DNA from: Solidesulfovibrio aerotolerans
Lineage (GTDB): Bacteria > Desulfobacterota > Desulfovibrionia > Desulfovibrionales > Desulfovibrionaceae
Direction: 5' to 3'
Assembly: GCF_009856865.1 (NCBI RefSeq)
Contig: NZ_WVUD01000002.1
Location: 62,001 to 126,000 of the forward strand
Length of the DNA stretch: 64,000 nucleotides
Shown piece after piece: positions 28,192 through 35,590 of this stretch. The notes below the pieces were generated by a model. The model had not been told where the DNA came from, made no database searches, and was given only the letters and a program-made list of their open reading frames with translations. Each line of letters begins with the position of its first letter. Within the stretch, counting starts at the first letter, position 1. The position numbers were made by a program, and so were the translations under genes.

Positions 28192-30006
28192 TTAACCGAG
28201 AAACCACACGGCCGCGAAGATGGCCAAACCTATGGACACGGCAGCGGCAAGATAGTCCTGCAACCGCCCGGTCTGGCTGCGGGCCACAGTTGCCCCGCCG
28301 ACCTCGCGCACGCCCTTGGCCGAACCGTCCAAGACGCCGTCGATGACCTTGACGTCAAAGATACTCGTGACAATTCCCGATGCGAGCAGGCCCTTTAAGC
28401 CCACCTTCTCGTAGACGTCGGTCCAGATGTTGTCGATGGCCGCCGCCGGCACGCTGACGAGCTTCACAAAACCCCGGCCAATGAGCCGGTAGAGGATGTC
28501 GAAGTCGAGGTTGCGGCTGGCGTGCGGCGGGATGATGGCGCGCATGACGTAGAAGCCAAGGCCGGTAAAGCCCAGGATCAGACAGGCCTGCAGGACATGC
28601 CAGGCGGTGTAGGGCGTGTAGTCGGTGGGGAACGGCAGGAGCCCGTACAGGGTCTGCGGGAAGATGCCGATGCCCAGGCACAGCAGCGAAGAGATGATCA
28701 TGCCGGCGTACATGTTCCAGGGGATGGGCTTTAAGGCCACCGTGCTGGTCGGCTTGGACCAGAAGGCAAAGTACGGCAGCTTTATGCCAACGGAAAGGAA
28801 CGTGCCCACAGCGGCCAGTTCCATGCCCAGGGCCAGCCAGGTGCGATGGGCCTCGGCCGCGCCGGTGATGGTCATGGTCTTGGAGACGAAGCCGTTAAAG
28901 AGCGGCATGCCGGAGATGGAGACCGCCCCGACCATGTAGCAGATCATGACCAAGGGCAGCCGGGACGCCAGTCCGCCAAGCTCGGTCAGCTTGGCCGTGC
29001 CGGCGGAATAGAGCAGGCAGCCAGCACCCATGAAGAGCAGGCCCTTATAGAGGATGTGGGCATAGGCGTGGGCGCAGGCCCCATCCAGGGTCATGGCCGT
29101 GCCGATGCCGATGCCGCAGACCATGTACCCCACCTGGGAGACGATGTGGTAGGACAGGATGCGCCGGGCGTTGTTCTCGATGGTCGCGTAGAAAACGCCG
29201 TAGAGGCACATGACCAGTCCGCCGATGGCCAGCACCTCGAACCCGGCGTAGCCCCGGGCCAGGACGTAGACAGCGGTCTTGGTGGTAAAGGCGCTCATAA
29301 AGACCGCGCCGGTGACTGTTGCTTCAGGATAGGCGTCGGGCAGCCAGGCATGCAGCGGCACGCAGGCGGCGTTGACCAAAAAGCCGATGAGGATGATGTA
29401 GTCGTAGTAACGGGCGGCGTCAGGCGACACGGCGGTAAAGGCAAAGGTGCCCAGATCGGCGTGGCGCAGGAGCAGGCCGGCCAGGAGGAAGAGCCCGCCG
29501 AAGATGTGGAACAGGAAGTAGCGGAACCCGGCGGCCGTGGCAGCCTGGGTGCGGCGCAGCCAGATGAGAAACACCGAGCCGATGCTCATGAGTTCCCAAA
29601 AGATAAACAGCGTAATGTAGTCGCCGGCAAACACGCAGCCAAACCCGCCGGCAATGTAGAGGCAGGCGGCCATGTGCTGGCCCCGATCGGGCACGTGCAG
29701 GGCGTAGATAAAGCCAATGAGCGATTGGATGGCAAAGACGTTGGCAAAGACCAGGGCCAAGGCGTCCACCCGGCCAAGGTTTAGTGTCTGGCCGAGATAA
29801 TGCAGCGAAGCCAGTTCACGCGGTCCGTCCGGCCCAAAGGTGAGGGACATGACCGAGAAGATGGCCAGGACCGGCGGGGCCAGGAGCAGCCAGCGCCAGG
29901 TCATGTAGCGTTCGTTGGAGAGAAAGGCCATGACCAGGGCCAGGGCCAGAAAACCGATGGAGGGGTGCAGGAAATGGATGCCCGCGATCTGGTCAAGGCC
30001 GGCCAT
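28192..30006 (-). CDS. nuoL: NuoL-like antiporter subunit with C-terminal lateral-helix region
   Basis: This 604-aa protein is the best NuoL candidate. Besides the antiporter core (CVFAGDYITLFIFWELMS, CVPLHAWLPDAYPEA, RRILSYHIVSQVGYM) it has a long C-terminal extension. That extension ends with a segment like the NuoL tail (VLDGSAKGVREVG then RLQDYLAAA and a final helix), where NuoL carries its lateral helix and last anchor. I chose ATG 30006 because GGAGG lies 6 nt upstream; ATG 30012 would directly abut it. It overlaps the 88-aa gene by 14 nt. Confidence 0.85.
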   Translation of the reverse strand: MAGLDQIAGIHFLHPSIGFLALALVMAFLSNERYMTWRWLLLAPPVLAIFSVMSLTFGPDGPRELASLHYLGQTLNLGRVDALALVFANVFAIQSLIGFIYALHVPDRGQHMAACLYIAGGFGCVFAGDYITLFIFWELMSIGSVFLIWLRRTQAATAAGFRYFLFHIFGGLFLLAGLLLRHADLGTFAFTAVSPDAARYYDYIILIGFLVNAACVPLHAWLPDAYPEATVTGAVFMSAFTTKTAVYVLARGYAGFEVLAIGGLVMCLYGVFYATIENNARRILSYHIVSQVGYMVCGIGIGTAMTLDGACAHAYAHILYKGLLFMGAGCLLYSAGTAKLTELGGLASRLPLVMICYMVGAVSISGMPLFNGFVSKTMTITGAAEAHRTWLALGMELAAVGTFLSVGIKLPYFAFWSKPTSTVALKPIPWNMYAGMIISSLLCLGIGIFPQTLYGLLPFPTDYTPYTAWHVLQACLILGFTGLGFYVMRAIIPPHASRNLDFDILYRLIGRGFVKLVSVPAAAIDNIWTDVYEKVGLKGLLASGIVTSIFDVKVIDGVLDGSAKGVREVGGATVARSQTGRLQDYLAAAVSIGLAIFAAVWFLG

Positions 30007-30259
30007 TGTCATCCTCCGGACGCGCTAACACGGGGTAAACGATCTTTTTGAGCACATAGACCATGGCAATGGCTGCCCCCAGGGAAAATACGGCCCAGAA
30101 TCCGGGCAAGCCCTCGCCAACAAAGTGCGGATGATGGGGCGTGATGAAGATATTAAGCACCACGAGTGCCCCCAGGACGGCAAACAGGGCTTTTTTCCAG
30201 GCATCGGCCCTGGCCCTGGCTGCTTCGAGCCAGCTCCCCAGCAGTTGCGGTTCCCGCAT
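29993..30259 (-). CDS. 88-aa membrane protein in the nuo operon
   Basis: This small protein has a charged N-terminal helix (residues 1-22) and two hydrophobic segments (about 23-38 and 50-68), joined by a loop with HHPHFVGEG. The start at 30259 has AGGGAGG 5 nt upstream. It lies between two antiporter-like genes and overlaps the second, so it is translated with the complex. It resembles no canonical Nuo subunit I know, although small Mrp antiporter subunits are comparable in size. Probably an accessory subunit (inference). Confidence 0.75.
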   Translation of the reverse strand: MREPQLLGSWLEAARARADAWKKALFAVLGALVVLNIFITPHHPHFVGEGLPGFWAVFSLGAAIAMVYVLKKIVYPVLARPEDDNGRP

Positions 30260-30352
30260 AACGACCTCCCTTGAGTCCCATAAACGGCGCGCCCGGCGCG
30301 CCGGCATAACCTGTTTCCAGTGAGACGCCGCATATTCCGGCGTCCCAGGCCG

Positions 30353-31846
30353 CTAGAACTTGCCGAACGCGTCTACAAAGACGGCAAAGGTATTGGGGAA
30401 AAGGCCCAGGGCCACGGAGATGATGGCGGTTAGGCACAATGGCGCAACCATCACCAGGGGCGCTTCCTTAAAATGAGAATGGTCCACGCCTTCGGCCGGC
30501 GGCCGGAAAAAGGCCCGGTAGATGACCGGCACGAAATATCCGGCGTTTAAGAGCGTGGAAGTCAGCAAGGCCAGGAGCAGAATGTATTGGTGGATGCTGA
30601 TGGCCCCGTTGGCCAGATACCATTTGGTCACGAACCCCGAGACCGGCGGCACACCGATCATGGACAGGGAGGCGATGGCGAAGGCTCCGAAGGTAAAGGG
30701 GAGCTTGCGGCCCAGGCCGTCCAGATGCGGGATGTATTTGATGTGGGTGGCCACATAAATAGCACCGGCGGCGAAAAACAGCGTGATCTTGGCAAAGGCG
30801 TGGTGGGCGATGTGGAGCAGGCCGCCCTTGACGGCCAGGGGGGAGAGCATGGCCACGCCTATTATAATGTAGGAGAGTTGGCTGACGGTGGAATAGGCCA
30901 GCCGGGCTTTGAGATCGTCCTTGGTCAGGGCGATGATGGAGGCTACGACGATGGTGAAAGCGGCCATGTAGGCGGTGATGAGGCCAAGGTTCAAGTTGGC
31001 CAGCAGGTCCACGCCAAAGCACGAGAGCATGATGCGCGACACCGAGAACACGCCGGCCTTGACCACGGCCACGGCGTGCAGCAGGGCCGAGACCGGGGTG
31101 GGGGCGACCATGGCCGAGGGCAGCCAGTTGTGCAGGGGCATGATGGCTGCTTTGGCCAGCCCGAAGATGAACAGAAAGTAGGTGATGGTCACCATGGTCG
31201 GATCGGCATCGGGCGGGAACATGCCGCGCGAAATGTCGCCGAGGTTGAAATCAAGGGTGCCGCACAGCACATAGGTCATGATCATGGCCGGCAGCAGGAA
31301 CAGCTTGGAGGTGCCCATGAGATAGACCAGATACTTGCGCGCGCCGTGGTAGCCTTCCTTGTCCTGGTGATGGGCGACCAGGGGATAGGTAAAGACGGTG
31401 ATGACTTCATAAAAGAGGTAGAGCGTGGCGATGGTGCCGGAAAAGGCCACACCGACCGCGCCGAAGATGGCGACGGCGAAGCAGAAGTAGTAGCGCGTCT
31501 GGGCGTGTTCCTTAAGCGATCGCATGTAGCCGATGTTGTAGCTGGTGGCGAAAAACCACAGGAACGTGGCCACGACGGCGAAAATCAGCGACAGGCCGTC
31601 CACGGCGAAGGTAAGCGAGACGCCCGGGAAAAAAGTCACCAGATGATAGGTCCAGATGCTGCCGTCCAGGACAGCCGGGATCATGGAGGCGACGGAGATA
31701 AAGGCCAGGGCGGCGGCGGCAAAGGACACGCCTTCGCGGGCGTTGGGGTTTTTGCGGAACAGATAGACGGCAAACGGGGCCAGGAAGGTGATGACCAGGG
31801 GCGCAAGCACCCGGGCGCTTTCAATGGTGGCGACAGCAGCGGCCAT
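30353..31846 (-). CDS. Additional MrpD/NuoM-type antiporter subunit
   Basis: The 497-aa protein has the antiporter-subunit core: TFAVDGLSLIFAVVAT, a glutamate in LYLFYEVITVFTYPLV, AAIMPLHNWLPSAMVAPTP and KARLAYSTVSQLSYI. It lacks the long C-terminal helix of NuoL. Since nuoL, nuoM and nuoN all lie downstream in the same operon, this is a fourth antiporter-like subunit, closer in layout to MrpD. It lies 3 nt after nuoK; a 93-nt gap separates it from the 88-aa gene. Confidence 0.88.
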   Translation of the reverse strand: MAAAVATIESARVLAPLVITFLAPFAVYLFRKNPNAREGVSFAAAALAFISVASMIPAVLDGSIWTYHLVTFFPGVSLTFAVDGLSLIFAVVATFLWFFATSYNIGYMRSLKEHAQTRYYFCFAVAIFGAVGVAFSGTIATLYLFYEVITVFTYPLVAHHQDKEGYHGARKYLVYLMGTSKLFLLPAMIMTYVLCGTLDFNLGDISRGMFPPDADPTMVTITYFLFIFGLAKAAIMPLHNWLPSAMVAPTPVSALLHAVAVVKAGVFSVSRIMLSCFGVDLLANLNLGLITAYMAAFTIVVASIIALTKDDLKARLAYSTVSQLSYIIIGVAMLSPLAVKGGLLHIAHHAFAKITLFFAAGAIYVATHIKYIPHLDGLGRKLPFTFGAFAIASLSMIGVPPVSGFVTKWYLANGAISIHQYILLLALLTSTLLNAGYFVPVIYRAFFRPPAEGVDHSHFKEAPLVMVAPLCLTAIISVALGLFPNTFAVFVDAFGKF

Positions 31847-31849
31847 GGA

Positions 31850-32158
31850 CTACCCCTTGAGTTCGCTGGGGGCGTCTGCCGAGGCGTCCCCGAATCGTTT
31901 GGAAACCACCAGGACGATGGCCAGCACCAGGGTGGCCTCGGCGGCGGCCAGTCCCATGACGAGCAGCGCCCCGAGCTGGCCGAGCACGGCGTCGGCCGGG
32001 GTGAGCTGGGCAGCGGCGACAATGGACAGGCCCGCGCCGTTTAACATCAGTTCAACGCCGATGAGCATGCCGACGAGGGTGCGCCGGGCCACCAGGGCAT
32101 ACAGCCCCAGGCCCAGCAGCAGTACGGCCACAACCTGATAATAGACAAGCGGATTCAT
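31850..32158 (-). CDS. nuoK: Complex I membrane subunit NuoK
   Basis: NuoK is a three-helix proton-channel subunit. The 102-aa protein has the conserved membrane glutamates, in LIGVELMLNGAGL and in AAEATLVLAI. Its start overlaps the nuoJ stop as ATGA. Confidence 0.96.
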   Translation of the reverse strand: MNPLVYYQVVAVLLLGLGLYALVARRTLVGMLIGVELMLNGAGLSIVAAAQLTPADAVLGQLGALLVMGLAAAEATLVLAIVLVVSKRFGDASADAPSELKG

Positions 32159-32673
32159 GATTTGGCGCCTCGCTTTTCAAAGGCCAGCAGGACCGCGCCG
32201 GCCATGGCGGCCAGGAGCACCACGGAAATGAGCTCGAAGGCCAGGGTGTAGGGTCCGAGCAACCCGGCACCGAGTTCCGCCGGGCTCACGTTTTTGGGGG
32301 TGGGCAGCCCGGCCACACCGTAGACGGCCAGAAACGGCACCAGAATGCCGGCCGGGATCAGGACGATGGGCACGGCCCGCAGCACGCCGGCCCCGGACAA
32401 GCCCTCGGCCTCACCGCCGTCGGCCGAGGCGCGGGTGAGCATGATGGCGAAAAAGATCAGGACGGTCACCGCGCCCACATAGATAAGGATCTGCATGAGG
32501 GCCACAAATTCGGCCAGGAGCAGCAGATAGAGTCCGGCAACGCCGAACAGGGACACGACCAGGCCCAGCATCGCCCTGACCAGACTCGCCGAGGAGACGG
32601 CCAGGACGCCGCCGGCGAGGACGATCAGGGTGTAGAATGCGAAGGCGAATTGCCCAAGATACAATTCATTCAT
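32155..32673 (-). CDS. nuoJ: Complex I membrane subunit NuoJ
   Basis: NuoJ is a five-helix membrane subunit. The 172-aa protein has the conserved IYVGAVTVLIFFAIML segment near residues 64-79. It is the first recognisable gene of the operon; AGGAGAG lies about 15 nt upstream of the ATG at 32673. A short AT-rich ORF upstream on the same strand (to 32888) ends in an ATGA overlap with this start, but I do not consider it a confident gene. Confidence 0.95.
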   Translation of the reverse strand: MNELYLGQFAFAFYTLIVLAGGVLAVSSASLVRAMLGLVVSLFGVAGLYLLLLAEFVALMQILIYVGAVTVLIFFAIMLTRASADGGEAEGLSGAGVLRAVPIVLIPAGILVPFLAVYGVAGLPTPKNVSPAELGAGLLGPYTLAFELISVVLLAAMAGAVLLAFEKRGAKS

Positions 32674-32689
32674 AAGCGCCCCGCTACTC

Positions 32690-33470
32690 TCCTCATCAGG
32701 CTAGAGACTGCTTCAAACTCTTCATACAAACGACTACCACCGCCAAAGAGACCTACAAGAAACAAAACAGACAAAATTTTTTGCCCAAAAAAAGTGTCCG
32801 ACAAAATCAAACACACACATTCACTTTCAACCAGACAAATCATAGCGTTGACAAAACGCATACTACATTCAAGATTTACACAATACATACATAAATTCGT
32901 TTAAAAAAATAATTTTATATACTAAAAACGCATTCAAACAAGCATATCTTAACAGTGCCATTGCCAATGACAGTCTTATCTAATGACAAAAATACCATAC
33001 TGCCACGCTAAAATCAATAACTGCACAACTAAAAACCTCTCACTACAGACACACTCAATGCAACTTACAAGACAAATCTCGTATAACTGCGTATTACATC
33101 TATTTTACACTGAGGCCAACCGAGCAGCCCGTGTTATACTTTCAAAGAACCGTAACACGCGAGGCGGGTTGCTTATAGCTCTTACCCCTCGGACACGTCA
33201 AGGGAGAAAAATTTACCTTATCGTATCAGAACCTTCCGCCTTGCGCCAGACCAACGCCGCGAATAACGCCTCTTGGCTGACCGATATTTCGCGCCAAGCT
33301 AAAATAAAACATTGAAATAATAGAAGAATATAATTCTTCGCGCGCCGCCACCCCAGCCAACTCCGCCAAGGACTTGAGGAATTGCTTCACGAATTGATGC
33401 AAAACCGAGCCAGCAGAAGCGATCTGATATGATAAATTCTTCACAAACAACGGAGCAAGCGCAATCCATA
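32690..33470. other. AT-rich, apparently gene-free block upstream of nuo
   Basis: About 800 bp is conspicuously AT-rich compared with everything around it. Short ORFs exist on both strands (for example 32670-32888 minus, 32983-33315 plus) but none has recognisable domains or a good ribosome binding site. A perfect small palindrome with arms GAAGAAT/ATTCTTC lies at 33323-33339. The nuo promoter is probably here. A minus-frame stretch around 33250-33450 reads somewhat like protein and could be a decayed gene. Confidence 0.7.
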
Positions 33471-34110
33471 CTGGAGGACTGGGGGTTGGGCCTGGGTGGA
33501 GTTTGGGGTGCGTTGGCCTGGGCGCGCGCCAGACTGACGGTCTCACCGCGTGGCGGTCCCGGCTTGTCAATGAGAGGCCCGCTCGCGCCGGACTGACCTC
33601 CTCGAAGGAGTGGAACTCGGGATCCGCGCCCCGTCTCGCGGGCGGCCGACGTCCCTGTTCCCGAAGGGGGCGTTCGCCACCCCATCCGCCCATCTCCTTC
33701 GCCGACCCCGCCTGTCCTCCGGCACTTCGGGGGGGACAGCCGGGGCCGGCTTTCCCAGTCCAACAGGCGATTCGCCACCAAACTGTTCGCGGCCGCAGGG
33801 TCCGGGCCGCTCCCTGCGGCCGCGAACAGCACGCCGCCAACAACACCGCAACCAGCATAAATATTTGCATATAATGACAACAGCCAGCTCCTTTCCGAAA
33901 AATACGTCAGATGACAGGTGCGAAAGGGCACATCCTGGCATTGCCAGAACGGCGTCCCTGACGGTATAGGGGCCTTTCGGCGGCTTTCCGGCCCGGCCGG
34001 CGAGCCTGGAGAGCACAAGGGCTTGCCGCGGCTTGGGCAGAGTTATCCCCGCTGCGGCGTCTTGTCGCGTCGCGTTAACGGGCCGTTTTCCTGGGCCTGC
34101 CGTGCCATGC
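33471..34110. other. GC-rich non-coding or decayed region
   Basis: No frame has convincing coding character; overlapping ORFs on both strands are Pro/Arg-rich. The block contains the 18-bp inverted repeat at 33783-33829 and two related motifs of the form GCGCC-R-GACTGAC (about 33527 and 33585). It may be the remains of a mobile element or a decayed gene. Confidence 0.4.
33783..33829. repeat. Perfect 18-bp inverted repeat
   Basis: CTGTTCGCGGCCGCAGGG (33783-33800) is matched exactly by its reverse complement at 33812-33829, with an 11-nt spacer. There is no T run on either side, so it does not look like a simple terminator. Confidence 0.85.
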
Positions 34111-34117
34111 CTGAGCA

Positions 34118-34248
34118 GCTCCCGCCCCCGGGAGCACGGACATTTGCGCCCAATTGTAAAGATTGATACACTTTCGGCACGGATGAGTAACGTTCTCGTA
34201 AGCCCAAAGGCCCTCCCCCGGGAGGACAGGCAATTGCGCCCCCATCTG
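34118..34248 (+). promoter_or_regulatory. Tandem hairpin leader upstream of the flavin oxidoreductase
   Basis: Two related units about 90 nt apart each have a GC hairpin (GCTCCC/GGGAGC at 34118-34135; CCTCC/GGAGG at 34212-34225) followed by GGGAG-S-AC and TTGCGCCC (34144-34151 and 34234-34241). The second unit ends just before the ribosome binding site. I do not recognise a known riboswitch. Confidence 0.5.
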
Positions 34249-34265
34249 CAACATTCGGAGCCCCT

Positions 34266-35357
34266 TTGTCGTTTCCTTCCTTAACTATCGGCGACCTCAC
34301 CATCCCCAAGGCCGTCATCCAAGGCGGCATGGGTGTGGGGATCTCGCTTTCCGGCTTGGCTGCAGCCGTGGCCGCTGCCGGCGGTTTCGGCGTCATCTCG
34401 GCAGCCGGCATCGGCATGAACGAACCCGATTTCGCCTCGCATTACGTCGAAGCCAACAACCGGGTGTTGGCCAAAGAGATCCAGGCCGCCAAGGCTGCGG
34501 CCCCAGGCGGTGCCATAGGCGTGAACATCATGGTGGCCATGGCCAACTTCGCGGATCTGGTCAAAACTGCCATCCGTGAAAATGTCGACGCCATCTTTTC
34601 CGGGGCCGGACTCCCCCTGGACCTGCCCGGACACCTGCCCGAAGGCGCGCGCACCAAGCTCGTGCCCATCGTGTCCTCGGCCCGGGCCGCCGTTATCCTG
34701 TGCAAAAAATGGCTGTCGCGCTTTGGCCGAACCCCGGACGCCTTTGTGGTGGAAGGCCCCATGGCCGGCGGCCATCTGGGCTTTAAGGCCGAGCAGATCG
34801 ACGACCCGAACTTTGTCCTGGAGCGTCTTGTCACCGAAGTCGTGGCCGGGGTCGCCCCCTACGTCGCGCCCAACGGCAACCCCATCCCGGTCATCGCTGC
34901 CGGCGGCGTCTACACCGGAGCCGACATCCTGCGCTTTATCAAGCTCGGCGCAGCCGGCGTCCAGATGGGAACCCGGTTCGTGGCCACCCACGAATGCGAC
35001 GCCGATGAACGCTTCAAGCAAAGCTACATCGACGCCGCTGAAAAAGACGTGGTCATCATCAAAAGCCCGGTGGGCATGCCCGGACGCGCCCTGCACAACG
35101 AATTCCTGGATCTGGCCGCCGAAGGCCAAAAGACACCGGCCCGTTGTCCCTACCGCTGCATCCACACCTGCGACTACACCAAGGCCCCCTACTGCATCAC
35201 CCTGGCCCTGGCCAATGCCAAAAAAGGCCGGCTGCGCCACGGCTTTGCCTTTGCCGGCCAGAATGCCTGGCGGGTGGACCGCATCATGTCGGTGGCCGAT
35301 CTCTTTAAAGAGTTGGTGGACGGCTACGACGCGGCCGAAGCCGACGCCTTGGCCTAA
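34266..35357 (+). CDS. Nitronate monooxygenase-family flavin oxidoreductase
   Basis: This 363-aa TIM-barrel flavoprotein belongs to the 2-nitropropane dioxygenase/nitronate monooxygenase family. Visible are IQGGMGVG at residues 18-25, the EGPMAGGHLG motif with candidate catalytic H170, and phosphate-binding AAGGVYTGAD and GVQMGTRF. An unusual cysteine cluster (C294, C298, C302, C310) sits near the C-terminus. Translation appears to start at TTG 34266 with GGAG 5 nt upstream. The physiological substrate in an anaerobe is unclear; it could be an enoyl-reductase-like or detoxifying enzyme. Confidence 0.85.
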   Translation: MSFPSLTIGDLTIPKAVIQGGMGVGISLSGLAAAVAAAGGFGVISAAGIGMNEPDFASHYVEANNRVLAKEIQAAKAAAPGGAIGVNIMVAMANFADLVKTAIRENVDAIFSGAGLPLDLPGHLPEGARTKLVPIVSSARAAVILCKKWLSRFGRTPDAFVVEGPMAGGHLGFKAEQIDDPNFVLERLVTEVVAGVAPYVAPNGNPIPVIAAGGVYTGADILRFIKLGAAGVQMGTRFVATHECDADERFKQSYIDAAEKDVVIIKSPVGMPGRALHNEFLDLAAEGQKTPARCPYRCIHTCDYTKAPYCITLALANAKKGRLRHGFAFAGQNAWRVDRIMSVADLFKELVDGYDAAEADALA

Positions 35358-35387
35358 AGCCTCCAACGCGCCTGCCCTGCGTACGCC

Positions 35388-35425
35388 AACGCGGCGGCCC
35401 GGTGTTCCCGGACCGCCGCGTTTTT
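35388..35425 (+). terminator. Rho-independent terminator
   Basis: A 15-bp stem with one mismatch (35388-35402 with 35408-35422, loop TGTTC) is followed by TTTTT. It lies about 30 nt after the flavin oxidoreductase stop. Confidence 0.9.
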
Positions 35426-35508
35426 CATTGCCCCTGGGCCGTGCGAGGTTCTCCCAACGCAACAAGCCCAACCACGACCGACCAGAGAGCCATCCGTCCC
35501 CGCCAAGA

Positions 35509-35576
35509 CCCCCTTAACAACTGCTCCCAGTCGAGGGGGGCCGGGGGGATCATCCCCCCCGACCGCCGGAGGCACT
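35509..35576 (-). repeat. Stop-codon-associated GC-rich repeat, copy C
   Basis: On the minus strand the tag GTGCCTCCGGCGG begins about 15 nt after the gabD stop. It is followed by a GGGGGGATGATCCCCCC hairpin and a GGGAGCAGTTGTTAAGGGGG end. Same architecture as copies A and B. Confidence 0.8.
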
Positions 35577-35590
35577 CTTCCTGCCGTCCT

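Noticed and set aside
32670-32888. 72-aa minus-strand ORF ending in an ATGA overlap with nuoJ
   Set aside because: The overlap is suggestive, but the ORF is in the AT-rich block, has no ribosome binding site and no recognisable domain.
32983-33315. 110-aa plus-strand ORF in the AT-rich block
   Set aside because: No ribosome binding site, no domain, and a composition dictated by local AT content.
33226-33870. 214-aa minus-strand ORF starting with a lipobox-like sequence
   Set aside because: The signal-like start looks good, but the body is Pro/Arg-rich and crosses the inverted repeat; competing frames are equally open. Probably chance.
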